From assembly GCF_029960815.1 (NCBI RefSeq), contig NZ_JASBRE010000015.1, positions 62,001 through 126,000 on the forward strand: a stretch of DNA of 64,000 nucleotides. The letters are read 5' to 3'. Source of the DNA: Pseudomonas sp. AL03 (GTDB lineage: Bacteria > Pseudomonadota > Gammaproteobacteria > Pseudomonadales > Pseudomonadaceae). The position numbers and the translations under genes were made by a program. Within the stretch, counting starts at the first letter, position 1; each line of letters opens with the position of its first letter. The notes below the pieces were generated by a model. That model saw only the letters and a list, made by a program, of their open reading frames with translations. It was not told the DNA's origin and searched no databases. This document shows positions 15,415 through 23,993 of the stretch, in pieces.

Positions 15415-16566
15415 TCAGACTTTCAACACCTTCCCGCCAATGGCCACCGCCACCAGCAACACCGCCATCAACCCAAAGGCAAAACTCAAACTGCTGCCAT
15501 GGGCGATAAACCCGATCAACGCAGGCCCCGCAAGAATTCCCGCATACCCCAGCGTCGTAATGGCCGGCACGGCGATGCTTTCGGGCATCACCGTCTGTTT
15601 GCCCACCGCGGTGTACAGCACCGGCACAATGTTCGAGCAGCCAACCCCCAACAATGCATAACCCACCAGCGCCGCTTCCCAACTCGGTGCGAAGGTCGCC
15701 ACAAACAGGCCCGTCGCGGCCGTCAACCCACCGAACACAATCACCCGCGTAGCGCCGAGGCGACGCACGATCACATCACCGGTCAAGCGTCCGACGGTCA
15801 TGGTCAACGCAAACGCTGCATAACCCAGCCCCGCATACGCTGTGTCGATTCCCCGTTCCTGCGCCAGAAACACCGCGCTCCAGTCGAGCGCCGCGCCTTC
15901 GGCGAGGAACACGATGAAACACATCCCGCCGATGAACAGCACGATGCCATGGGGAACGGCAAACGCCGGCCCCGAACTTTCGCTGCCGTAAGGCAATAGG
16001 TGTGGCGCGGCCTTGAACAGGGCGATCAACAGCATCACGATCACCACCAGCGTCGCCCCCAGCGGTGAAACCCCGAAGCCGAGCAGGGCGCTGACACCCG
16101 CCGCACCGACAATCCCGCCGAGGCTGAACAGCCCATGAAAGCCTGACATCATGGTCTTGCCGCTGGCCCGTTCTACGATCACCGCTTGCAGGTTCACCGT
16201 CGAATCCACGGTGCCAAGGCCCGCGCCGAACATGAACAACGCGACAATCAACGCCGGAATCGTCGACACCGTCGCCAACAGCGGCAGGGCCGCACAGATC
16301 AGCAACACCCCGGCGCTCACCACCCGGCGACAGCCGAAACGCGTGGCCAGCATCCCCGCCATCGGCATCGCCAGAATCGACCCCACCCCCAGGCACAACA
16401 GCAGCAAACCGAGCGTCCCTTCATCCAGCTCGGCCCGAGCCTTGGCGTAGGGCACCAGTGGCGCCCACGCAGCGATGCCTAAACCGGCAATGAAAAAGGC
16501 GATGCGCGTGGACATTTGCTCCAGGCGTCCGGGGATGACGGGCGCAGGTGTGTTGAGGGCAGTCAT
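15415..16566 (-). CDS. MFS transporter (YbjJ-like)
   Basis: 383 residues from the ATG at 16566, preceded by AAGGAT; in-frame codons further upstream lie in the decayed amylase gene. About twelve membrane segments, with a typical loop motif GMLATRFGCRRVV after the second and third segments. The type (GLGIAAWAPLVPYAKARAELDEGTLGLLLLCLGVGS) is like the YbjJ/fucose-permease-related group of the major facilitator superfamily. Substrate unknown. It stands alone, converging on fecA. Confidence 0.85.
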   Translation of the reverse strand: MTALNTPAPVIPGRLEQMSTRIAFFIAGLGIAAWAPLVPYAKARAELDEGTLGLLLLCLGVGSILAMPMAGMLATRFGCRRVVSAGVLLICAALPLLATVSTIPALIVALFMFGAGLGTVDSTVNLQAVIVERASGKTMMSGFHGLFSLGGIVGAAGVSALLGFGVSPLGATLVVIVMLLIALFKAAPHLLPYGSESSGPAFAVPHGIVLFIGGMCFIVFLAEGAALDWSAVFLAQERGIDTAYAGLGYAAFALTMTVGRLTGDVIVRRLGATRVIVFGGLTAATGLFVATFAPSWEAALVGYALLGVGCSNIVPVLYTAVGKQTVMPESIAVPAITTLGYAGILAGPALIGFIAHGSSLSFAFGLMAVLLVAVAIGGKVLKV

Positions 16567-16636
16567 GAAAAATCCTTGGCGTTGCGGGTTGCTGACAATG
16601 GCAGAGGAGCATCCTTGCATATCAGACAGCGTGTCG

Positions 16637-17009
16637 CGACCCAGTCGAACACGGTGCAGCGTGAACGATCGGACCAATCCTTGAGTGCGTCCTGCCAGCT
16701 GGCGTTATAGCCCCGATCACCCTCGGCATATTCCTTGGGACCTTTCCACATTTCGCCGACACAAAACTGCTGATTACCAAACAAGTGTTCATCCAACGAT
16801 TAACGTTCTCCGGTGCATAGCCTCTGACAAAATCGAAGCGCAGACCCTGGGCACCGTAATGGTCGCGCAGATTGATGAATTCGGCAGCATCCAGATGGTG
16901 GTGAACCCGTCCCGTCCGATCTGACCGGCCGTACCCTCCAGTACCGCATACCATTTCTTCGGGGTGTTGCGACTGGAGTACCAGTGAAAGCCTTGCAGCA
17001 GTTGGATGG
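16637..17009 (-). pseudogene. Remnant of a maltotetraose-forming (G4) amylase gene
   Basis: Three blocks on this strand resemble Pseudomonas exo-maltotetraohydrolase, spread over three frames. The first, near 17009-16900, reads QLLQGFHWYSSRNTPKKWYA and then GFTTIW, the N-terminal strand of the barrel. The second, near 16900-16795, reads INLRDHYGAQGLRFDFVRGY with APENVNRW and includes the catalytic-nucleophile strand RFDFVRGYAP. The third, near 16795-16637, reads QQFCVGEMWKGPKEY and then WQDALKDWSDRSRC, the acid/base Glu strand. An internal deletion of roughly 100 codons joins the first two and a frameshift the last two; the C-terminal half is gone and the MFS gene begins there. No product can be made. 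Confidence 0.8.
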
Positions 17010-17149
17010 GCTGTCTGCTGTCACAACTGGCAGGTTGCAGTAATTGTTTTGCGATAAGAAGCGGGGGGTTAAATAACCGGATCGTTGCGGTCTTCTTCCG
17101 GGAGCCCCTAAAGTACAGGTTCTTTTCTGGCTGATTTCAGGACCGATCC

Positions 17150-18142
17150 ATGACGCCGTTTTACGATGCTCGAGGCAATATCTACGCGGTTGTAGCGCCC
17201 GAGGCCGCGCGCGGTGCGGGTATCGATTTACCTGAGCGGGCCGATCCGGCAGCGCAAACCCGCGAGGCATGGGCGCTGCCGGCCATCGAGGCGTTCTGCG
17301 GCTGGGCGCCTGGTACACAACCGTCCGGCAGCAAGGACCATCGCTGCGATGGCTTGCTGGTCGGTCCGTTTCAAGCGGCGCCACCCTTCGATCTGCTGAT
17401 CGTCAACACTGACGGTACCCTGGCTGAGCGCAGCGGCAATGGGCTGACAGTTTTCTCTCAGGCCCTGAGCGAGCAAGGACTGCTGCCGAGCGAGGACGCT
17501 TGTTTGCTCAGGGTTCATCACGACAAGACGGATGCTGTTTCGCCGGTGGAAACATCGGTTAAGCCGGCGCAGGTCGATGACGTGCAGGGGTTCTGGCTGG
17601 ATCTCGGGCAACCGTCGTTCGGGCCGGCGGCGGTGGGTGCCCGAGGGGTTGCGAAGGAGGTGCTGAACGGTCGCGAGGTCAGCCATGTGCTGGCGTTGTC
17701 ATCACTTGATCCCGCAGGGTCTCGAAGCCAGTTCGTGCGCATCGGCAATCCACATTGCGTGACACTTTTAGATAACGTCGCTGCATTGCCGAGCAATGAG
17801 CAGATGCGCGAGCCGGGGTTGTCCAAAGGGCTGACGCGTATCGCTTACGCCATGCCGACCGGGGCAGGGGAACCGTGTCCTGCTGGCGTCAATCTGCAAT
17901 GGGCGATGCTTGAGTCTGAAGGGCGAGTCGTCGCGCGGGTATTTGAACGCGCAGAAGGTCCGACGGCGTCGTCGGGCACCAGCGCCAGTGCGGTGGCTTG
18001 CGCCGCATGGCGGGTGGGTTGGGTCAGTGCCGGGGAAGTGAAGGTGGTGATGCCCGGCGGTACGGCGCCGATTTTGTTGGAAGAACAAGACGGCGAGTTG
18101 AGTCGGGTCAGGTTGTTCGGCACGGCGCGGTTGATGGAGTGA
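17150..18142 (+). CDS. Diaminopimelate epimerase-like protein lacking both catalytic cysteines
   Basis: 330 residues with the two-domain DapF-like fold: NTDGTLAERSGNGL and, near the end, ASSGTSASAVACAA correspond to the two catalytic loops of DapF (MCGNG and ACGTGA). In both loops the catalytic Cys is Ser: Ser95 and Ser275. DapF epimerises LL- to meso-diaminopimelate with two cysteines acting as base and acid, so a normal epimerase reaction is not expected. It could be an altered isomerase or a binding protein. It has a long insert at about 40-65 compared with DapF. The gene stands alone after the amylase remnant and is followed by an inverted-repeat element. Confidence 0.75.
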   Translation: MTPFYDARGNIYAVVAPEAARGAGIDLPERADPAAQTREAWALPAIEAFCGWAPGTQPSGSKDHRCDGLLVGPFQAAPPFDLLIVNTDGTLAERSGNGLTVFSQALSEQGLLPSEDACLLRVHHDKTDAVSPVETSVKPAQVDDVQGFWLDLGQPSFGPAAVGARGVAKEVLNGREVSHVLALSSLDPAGSRSQFVRIGNPHCVTLLDNVAALPSNEQMREPGLSKGLTRIAYAMPTGAGEPCPAGVNLQWAMLESEGRVVARVFERAEGPTASSGTSASAVACAAWRVGWVSAGEVKVVMPGGTAPILLEEQDGELSRVRLFGTARLME

Positions 18143-18160
18143 GTTCGAGACCCCCATCGC

Positions 18161-18451
18161 GGCATAGGTATCTAGCTGGCCCACGAGGGTTGTCGCGATA
18201 ACTGCGATGATTACGCAATGGTCATGCACGATTGGTCTCGGCTCAATTATATGCACCGCCACAGCAAGGCTGATCGCCTGCAAATGAGCGAGTCAGGCGT
18301 GTGCAGTAAGTGGGCGTCTGATGCGGGCAAAGGGTAAGTTTGCCGAGCAAACAAGGGACTTTTTGGTCCATCTGTCTGATCGACAAATGAAACGCTCGCA
18401 GCCGGTAAGGGCCAGCCGAAGACTTTAGAGACGTGTAGATACCTATGCCGC
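18161..18451. repeat. 291-bp element bounded by perfect 16-bp inverted repeats
   Basis: GCGGCATAGGTATCTA (18161-18176) and its exact reverse complement TAGATACCTATGCCGC (18436-18451) enclose about 260 bases with no convincing reading frame. It fills almost all of the 338-base gap between the DapF-like gene and the patatin gene. This suggests a small non-autonomous mobile element or paired dispersed repeats. No flanking target duplication is obvious. Confidence 0.6.
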
Positions 18452-18480
18452 AATGAGGCCAGTTGCTTCACTCAAGAATC

Positions 18481-19521
18481 TCAGGAATCCCGCTCATTCT
18501 CATACCGATCCATCGTATCCCGCGCAATCTCCCGCCCCAGCGCGATCAGTTCCGGCGCTTTATAGAACTCGAAAAACCGGCACACCCGTTTGGGCACGTT
18601 GATCAAGATATCCGGCGGATAACCGGCGATCTTGTACTGCGCCAATGAGGTTTGCATCACCTCGAAACTCTGGTTGATCAGGTCCAGCAAAGAGGCCGGG
18701 CCGACGTTGTCGATGATGAACGAGCCTGTCGCAGATTTCGGGGCGCCCGCGCGTTCTGGGGCGGCTGCCGGTTGCTGGGCTTCGGGTTCGGCGGATTCGA
18801 TCCACGGGTTGATCTCGGCCGCTTCTGCCATCAACGCTTCCTTCTCCAGCAGCAGCAATTGTTCCGCCTGTTTGCGGCGAAATGGCAATTTTGAACCGAG
18901 TGAGTTGATCAGACTGTCGAAACGACTCTTGAACGCCGCCGGGCGCTGGATCACCGGCAATTGATAGTGGCGCTGGTTGGTGGAGTTGAGGTTGACCGCG
19001 ATGATCAGGTCGCAATGACTCGACACCACCGGCACGATCGGTAAAGGGTTGAGGATGCCGCCGTCCACCAGCATGCGATTGCCTTGCATTACCGGGGTGA
19101 ACAGGCTGGGAATCGCCGCCGAGGCGCGCATGGCCTGATGCAGGCAGCCTTCCTGGAACCAGATTTCCTGCTGGTTGGTCAGGTCGGTCGCCACCGCCGT
19201 GTAAGGGATGCGCAGGTCTTCGATATTGATCTCGCCGACGATCTTGCGGATCTGCCCGAAAACCTTCTCCCCGCGAATCGCGCCCAAGCGAAAACTGACG
19301 TCCACCAGCCGCAAGACGTCGAGGTAGTCCAGGCTTTCGATCCAGTCGCGATATTCGTCGAGTTTGCCGGCGGCATAAATCCCGCCGACCACCGCGCCCA
19401 TGGAGCAACCGGCGATGCAGGCGATGTCGTAGCCACGCCGCTCGATCTCTTCAATGACACCGATATGGGCATAGCCCCGGGCTCCACCTGAGCCCAGCAC
19501 CAGTGCGACACGCTTTTTCAT
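18481..19521 (-). CDS. Patatin-like phospholipase family protein (RssA-like)
   Basis: 346 residues from the ATG at 19521 (MKKRVALVLGSGG). It has the patatin oxyanion loop GSGGARG (about 10-16), nucleophile elbow GCSMGA (Ser at about 41) and the catalytic Asp in VDGGILNPLP (about 165). Patatin-type enzymes are Ser-Asp acyl hydrolases. The C-terminal 150 residues carry an Ala/Glu/Pro-rich stretch and a conserved-looking tail (AGYPPDILINVPKRVCRFFEF). Cytoplasmic; no signal peptide. An upstream in-frame ATG would add 13 residues. Confidence 0.88.
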   Translation of the reverse strand: MKKRVALVLGSGGARGYAHIGVIEEIERRGYDIACIAGCSMGAVVGGIYAAGKLDEYRDWIESLDYLDVLRLVDVSFRLGAIRGEKVFGQIRKIVGEINIEDLRIPYTAVATDLTNQQEIWFQEGCLHQAMRASAAIPSLFTPVMQGNRMLVDGGILNPLPIVPVVSSHCDLIIAVNLNSTNQRHYQLPVIQRPAAFKSRFDSLINSLGSKLPFRRKQAEQLLLLEKEALMAEAAEINPWIESAEPEAQQPAAAPERAGAPKSATGSFIIDNVGPASLLDLINQSFEVMQTSLAQYKIAGYPPDILINVPKRVCRFFEFYKAPELIALGREIARDTMDRYENERDS

Positions 19522-19743
19522 GAATCGCCCTCGTCTGACAAGGTTCAACAATGCACCCATCGAGGGGCGCGCTTCAATCGCTAAGGTCGTTTCGTGAGGC
19601 GGGTGCGTCGTTTTTTCGACACTCCGTGGCGGCAGATGGGTATTCTCGCGAGCGCTAAAGTTTCCGCGGTGGGACCAAGGCACTTTTCACGCGCCAGACC
19701 GTCTTAACTGCACGACTGTTGACCTATTTTTGAGGTGTGAGTG

Positions 19744-20022
19744 ATGAAAACCTGGATCTGTGTGCCATTGATTGCCCTGGCACTCGCCGGTTGCGCCGGC
19801 AAAACCGCTTATCGTGACAGCTGCGCCAACGGGATCGATGCCGCGTGGCATGAGCTGGACCTGGCCAAGGCTGAAGGTTTCGCCGGGAATGTCAGTTACT
19901 CCAAGGCGCTGTCGCTGTTGACCGGCGCCAAGACCCAGCAGCAATTCGAAGCGTTCGAAGGCTGCGCCAAGAAGGCCGAGAAGGCGCGCTTCTATATTCG
20001 TGAGTCACGCGCGGGCCGTTGA
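19744..20022 (+). CDS. Small lipoprotein, unknown function
   Basis: 92 residues: signal peptide with lipobox LALAGC (Cys at about 18), then a short, mostly helical mature region rich in Lys/Ala (AWHELDLAKAEGF, SKALSLLTGAKTQQQFEAFEG) with three further cysteines. A GTG codon just before the ATG is an alternative start. It lies 46 bases before the CHAD gene. I recognise no named family. Confidence 0.75.
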   Translation: MKTWICVPLIALALAGCAGKTAYRDSCANGIDAAWHELDLAKAEGFAGNVSYSKALSLLTGAKTQQQFEAFEGCAKKAEKARFYIRESRAGR

Positions 20023-20067
20023 GGCATGATGTAGGCAATTGGGGGAATTCGATTCAGGGAGCAAGCG

Positions 20068-20835
20068 ATGTCTGCCTTGATTGATCGGTTGGTGGCTCAT
20101 GTCGTGGGCCTGGAAGTTCGTCTGCTGGCCTGTCAGGCACGCTTGAGTGCCTGCACCGACCCTGAAGCGTTGCACGATCTGCGCACCACGGTTCGCCGTT
20201 TGCGCAGTCTGCTGCGGCCATTGCGCGGCTTACCCGGGGTCGAACAGCTGGAAGCGGCGGCGTCCCGGGTCGGCGACCTGACCACGCCGTTGCGCGATCG
20301 CGAAGTGCTGGCGGCGTACTTGCTCCAGCATGACCAACCCGAGGCTGCCCATCGGCGCATGGCGCAAATGGCCAAGGCTTATCCGGCGGTGGCGGCAAGT
20401 CCTGAAGTGGCGCAGTTGCTGATGATCCTCGACGCCTTTCCGCGTTTTTTGCGGGCCTCCCAGCGTCAGGGCTTGCTCAAGGGCTTGCGTCAGCGCATCG
20501 AAAAACGTCTGGCCAACCAATGGAAAAAACTCGATAAGGCCCTGCACGATCCTGCCCATGATCGTCATCGTTTGCGCTTGCTGATCAAGCGTGTGCGCTA
20601 TGGGATCGAAGCCTATCCCGAGCTTGATCGATTGCCGAAACCGGCGCTGCCCGGACTCAAATCGGCCCAGGGTGCTTTGGGCGATTGGCACGATTGCTGG
20701 CAATGGCTGGCCCGGTCCGAACAGGAGGCCGATTTGCAGCCCTGCGTCGCAATCTGGACAACCACCATGGCCAAGGCCGAAGACCGCGCCGACCGCGTCC
20801 TCGACAAACTCAGTGCCGCCTGTTTCAAATCCTGA
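20068..20835 (+). CDS. CHAD domain protein
   Basis: 255 residues, almost entirely a CHAD domain: all-helical, with conserved His and Arg/Lys residues at HDLRTTVRRLRSLLRPLRGL (about 35-54), LRDREVL and HRLRLLIKRVRYGIEAYPEL. CHAD domains bind polyphosphate through these basic residues; some sit beside CYTH triphosphatases, but none is seen here. Start ATG after AGGGAG. A small lipoprotein precedes it. Function in polyphosphate association is inferred from the family. Confidence 0.85.
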   Translation: MSALIDRLVAHVVGLEVRLLACQARLSACTDPEALHDLRTTVRRLRSLLRPLRGLPGVEQLEAAASRVGDLTTPLRDREVLAAYLLQHDQPEAAHRRMAQMAKAYPAVAASPEVAQLLMILDAFPRFLRASQRQGLLKGLRQRIEKRLANQWKKLDKALHDPAHDRHRLRLLIKRVRYGIEAYPELDRLPKPALPGLKSAQGALGDWHDCWQWLARSEQEADLQPCVAIWTTTMAKAEDRADRVLDKLSAACFKS

Positions 20836-20856
20836 AACCACCACATATTAGAGCTA

Positions 20857-20990
20857 TGTAGCAGCTGCCGAAGGCTGCGTTCGGCTGCGCAGCAGTCGCT
20901 AATCCGGTTATCTCGGTGATAGCTGTAAAATCGAATTGGCAGGTTTTACGACTGCTGCGCAGCCGAACGCAGCCTTCGGCAGCTGCTACA
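20857..20990. repeat. REP pair with perfect 42-bp inverted arms
   Basis: The arm at 20857-20898, beginning TGTAGCAGCTGCCGAAGGCT, is matched exactly by the reverse complement at 20949-20990, with 50 bases between. This is the layout of a REP doublet (REPIN) mobilised by RAYT transposases. A diverged relative lies at 62009-62133. It fills the gap between the CHAD and thioesterase genes. Confidence 0.85.
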
Positions 20991-21103
20991 AGGGGCGGCG
21001 GTACTATCCGGCCTATCTGTCCGCCTCTTTGGCCGGAATAAGCGCTGTGCCGTCCTCGCAGGCTGGTTAAGATCTCTTCATCTTTTCCCGCACCGAGGTT
21101 TTC

Positions 21104-21901
21104 ATGCGTTTTTCCGATCTGCTCGACGCTGTTCGCAGCCAGCCGCTGGAGCTGTCTATCCCGGCCGAATGGGCTCAGGGGCGTGCCAGTTTCGGTGGCC
21201 TGGTGGCTGCCTTGCAATACGAAGCGATGCGCGCAAAAGTCCCGGCGGATCGTCCGGTGCGTTCGCTGGCGATCACCTTTGTCGGCCCTGTCGAGCCTGA
21301 TGTGCCGGTCAGCTTTGAAGTCGATGTGCTGCGCGAAGGCAAAGCGGTCAGTCAGGTGCTGGGCCGGGCGATGCAGAAGGGCCAAGTGGTGACGTTGGTC
21401 CAGGGCAGCTTCGGCGCCTCGCGACCGTCGGAAGTGGCGGTAACCGCCGAACCGGCACCCGAGATGAAGCACTGGGACGATTGCCAGGAGTTGCCTTACA
21501 TCAAAGGTGTGACCCCGGAATTCATGCGGCATCTGGCAATGCGCTGGAGCGTCGGCGGTCTGCCGTTCACTGGCAACACATCCCGCGAGATGGGCGGCTG
21601 GGTGCGCTTGCGCGGGGACGTTAAGGAAGAGGCGGTCAGCGAGTCGCATATCCTGGCGTTGGTCGACGCCTGGCCACCGGCGCTGTTACCGCACCTGAAG
21701 AAACCGGCGATGGGCAGTACGCTGACCTGGACCCTCGAATTCGTTCAGCCATTGCTTGAACTGAGCACGCTGGACTGGTGCAAATACCTCGTCGACATCG
21801 AGCATGCCGCTGACGGCTACGGTCATGCGGCCGCGAAGCTGTGGAGCGCGGACGGTCAGTTGATTGCCATGAGCCGGCAGACGGTGACGATTTTCGCCTG
21901 A
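21104..21901 (+). CDS. Thioesterase family protein (double hotdog)
   Basis: 265 residues with two hotdog halves typical of TesB-like acyl-CoA thioesterases: WAQGRASFGGLVAALQYEAM at about 24-43, VSFEVDVLREGKAVSQVLGRAMQKGQVVTL in the first half and the C-terminal half with TWTLEFVQPL and DGYGHAAAKLWSADGQLIAMSRQTVTIF. Start ATG after GAGG. Expected to hydrolyse acyl-CoA in the cytoplasm; the acyl preference cannot be read. Confidence 0.85.
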   Translation: MRFSDLLDAVRSQPLELSIPAEWAQGRASFGGLVAALQYEAMRAKVPADRPVRSLAITFVGPVEPDVPVSFEVDVLREGKAVSQVLGRAMQKGQVVTLVQGSFGASRPSEVAVTAEPAPEMKHWDDCQELPYIKGVTPEFMRHLAMRWSVGGLPFTGNTSREMGGWVRLRGDVKEEAVSESHILALVDAWPPALLPHLKKPAMGSTLTWTLEFVQPLLELSTLDWCKYLVDIEHAADGYGHAAAKLWSADGQLIAMSRQTVTIFA

Positions 21902-22129
21902 TCAGTGACGCTGGCCATGGCGATGCAGGCCGAGCGCTGCGAGCAGGCCGATCACACCGATCGCGACATTGGCGAAGCTCAGACTGAATACCCCCGAAAC
22001 AATCAGCAGAAACGCCACGATGAACAGCGGCACGGCCATCAGGTGCAGCACCCGATTGGTCGGGTGCTGGTGATTGTTCGGGTACGCTCGCCATTGCCAG
22101 GCGGGCAGGTTGGGGTGACGTTTGCCCAT
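21902..22129 (-). CDS. Small two-segment membrane protein (Mpo1/DUF962-like)
   Basis: 75 residues. The N-terminal part (WQWRAYPNNHQHPTNRVLH) has the Tyr, His and Asn spacing of Mpo1/DUF962-like proteins, followed by two hydrophobic helices (MAVPLFIVAFLLIVSGVF and ANVAIGVIGLLAAL). Strong Shine-Dalgarno GAGGAG just before the ATG at 22129. Its stop codon meets the stop of the thioesterase gene tail to tail. Family similarity is partial; function unknown. Confidence 0.75.
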   Translation of the reverse strand: MGKRHPNLPAWQWRAYPNNHQHPTNRVLHLMAVPLFIVAFLLIVSGVFSLSFANVAIGVIGLLAALGLHRHGQRH

Positions 22130-22259
22130 GATGGTACTCCTCGATCCATGTTGAACACATGATTGAAGAATAGGCGTGGCACTTACGGGCGGCGAATCAA
22201 GGTTGGCTATCGAAGTGATAGGTGTCATGGTCAATATTGATGGCGACCGGGCTGACGCG

Positions 22260-22326
22260 TTCGCGGGCAAGCCTCGCTCCTGCAAGGGGCTGCGCACGAC
22301 CTGTAGGAGCGAGGCTTGCCCGCGAA
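22260..22326. repeat. REP pair, GTAGGAGCGAGGCTTGCC family
   Basis: Arms TTCGCGGGCAAGCCTCGCTC (from 22259) and its reverse complement ending at 22326 flank a short loop, with one or two mismatches. Same family as the pairs at 55387, 56914 and 63369. It lies between the small membrane protein and the chemoreceptor tail. Confidence 0.8.
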
Positions 22327-22333
22327 GGGGCCG

Positions 22334-23815
22334 TCAAAGTTTGAGCTGCCCGATAGCCTTGCTCAATTCCCCGGCCAACGCCGCCAATTCATGACTGGTG
22401 GTCGCCGAATTCACAGTCTGCTGCACAGTGGTCTCGGTCACATCCCGAATGCTCACGATCGACCGGTTCATCTCCTCCGCCACGTGGCTCTGCTGCTCGG
22501 CGGCCACGGCGATCTGCGTATTGCTTTCGCGCATCTGCGCCACTGCGCTGGTGATTTCCGCCAACGCTGCGCCGGCCTCCTGAGCCTGCTGCACGCAATC
22601 GTCGGCCTTGAACGAGCTTTCCTGCATGAAGTCCACTGCGTCCCGTGTCCCGGCCTGCATCGCCGAAACCATGATTGTGATCTCGTCGGTGGACGTCTGG
22701 ACACGCTTGGCCAGGTTGCGCACTTCATCAGCGACCACCGCAAAGCCGCGACCCATTTCACCGGCACGGGCCGCTTCGATGGCCGCATTCAGGGCCAGTA
22801 GATTGGTCTGCTCGGCAATGCTGTGAATCACACTGACCACACTGTTGATCTTCTGACTGTCCTCGGCCAGACGCTGAATCATCTCGGCAGTCTGCTGCAC
22901 CCCGCTGGACAACCCGGCAATCGACTTCTGCACCCGACTCACCACTTGCTGCCCGCTGCCGGCCAGGGTGTCGGCGGTTTGCGAGAGGTCGCGAGTGGCG
23001 CCGGCGTGCTGGGCAATGTGATGGACCGTGGCGGTCATTTCGTTGATCGCCGTGGCGGCCTGATCGGTTTCGCTTTGCTGGCCGAGCATGCCGTGACGCA
23101 CCTCGTTCATGCTCGACGCCATCCGCGCTGCGCCGATATCCAGTTGCCGGGCGGTGCTGGCAACGGTGTTGACCACCCGCTGGTAACCGGCCTGCATGGC
23201 GTTGAAGGCATTGGCCATCTGCCCGACTTCGTCAGTGCAGGCCAGCGGCACACGGGCCGACAGGTCACCGGTTTTCTCGACGTGAAGCATGACGTCCTTC
23301 AACGTATTGAGCTGGCTGAGCAGGAAGCGGATCAATAACTGCGAAGCGCCGAGCATCGCCAGCATCAGGATCGCTACCGCCACTGCATAGTTGGGAAAAC
23401 GCTCACCAAATACCTGGGTCAGGCTCGGGCCATGGGCAATCACCGCGACCTGATTGCCATCCGTGCGCGTAAACACTTCGGCGCCCATCAACGGGTTGTC
23501 GCCAAACAGCGGCATGGCATTGATCCCGACCCAGCCGTTGGTATCGGCCAGGTCCAGTGCCGGCTGCCCGTTCAGCAACGGTGCCTGCCCGCGACTGTAA
23601 GTCAGCACGTTATCGGCTTTGGGTAGAGGTTGCCCGGCGGGCCAGGCGCCGAGCAGTCGCGCCTGGGCTTGTGCCGATGCCTGGGAGGCATGGCTGCGGG
23701 CCTGTTGTTCGAGTTGCACGGCATAGATCACCAGCAACAAGGTCGTGACAAAGGCGACGGCGTTGACCGCCCAGAATTTGTATTTCAGTGAGATATTGCT
23801 AAGCCAGGCACCCAT
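22334..23815 (-). CDS. Methyl-accepting chemotaxis protein
   Basis: 493 residues from the ATG at 23815; an upstream TTG would add 12. Membrane segment at about 10-32, a periplasmic sensing region to about 165 with ordinary length and no clear family, a second membrane segment (AVAVAILMLAMLGASQLLI), HAMP (about 190-240) and a signalling coiled coil with the conserved hairpin tip EQTNLLALNAAIEAARAGEMGRGFAVVADEVRNLA. It reports a periplasmic ligand to CheA/CheW. Ligand unknown. Stands alone. Confidence 0.93.
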   Translation of the reverse strand: MGAWLSNISLKYKFWAVNAVAFVTTLLLVIYAVQLEQQARSHASQASAQAQARLLGAWPAGQPLPKADNVLTYSRGQAPLLNGQPALDLADTNGWVGINAMPLFGDNPLMGAEVFTRTDGNQVAVIAHGPSLTQVFGERFPNYAVAVAILMLAMLGASQLLIRFLLSQLNTLKDVMLHVEKTGDLSARVPLACTDEVGQMANAFNAMQAGYQRVVNTVASTARQLDIGAARMASSMNEVRHGMLGQQSETDQAATAINEMTATVHHIAQHAGATRDLSQTADTLAGSGQQVVSRVQKSIAGLSSGVQQTAEMIQRLAEDSQKINSVVSVIHSIAEQTNLLALNAAIEAARAGEMGRGFAVVADEVRNLAKRVQTSTDEITIMVSAMQAGTRDAVDFMQESSFKADDCVQQAQEAGAALAEITSAVAQMRESNTQIAVAAEQQSHVAEEMNRSIVSIRDVTETTVQQTVNSATTSHELAALAGELSKAIGQLKL

Positions 23816-23993
23816 GGAGGTCTTCTCTGATAGCGGAAACAGTTTCGGCAAGGTGCCAGTATTTTGCCGCTACTCAGTGCGTCAGACTTTGATGTGTGTC
23901 AACAATCCCGACCCTGCTCGCGCACAGGAAATGCGGGGCGTAATGCGCTATCCTTCGTGGCTTCAAAATTCCCTCGCTACAGGATTCCGCCCC

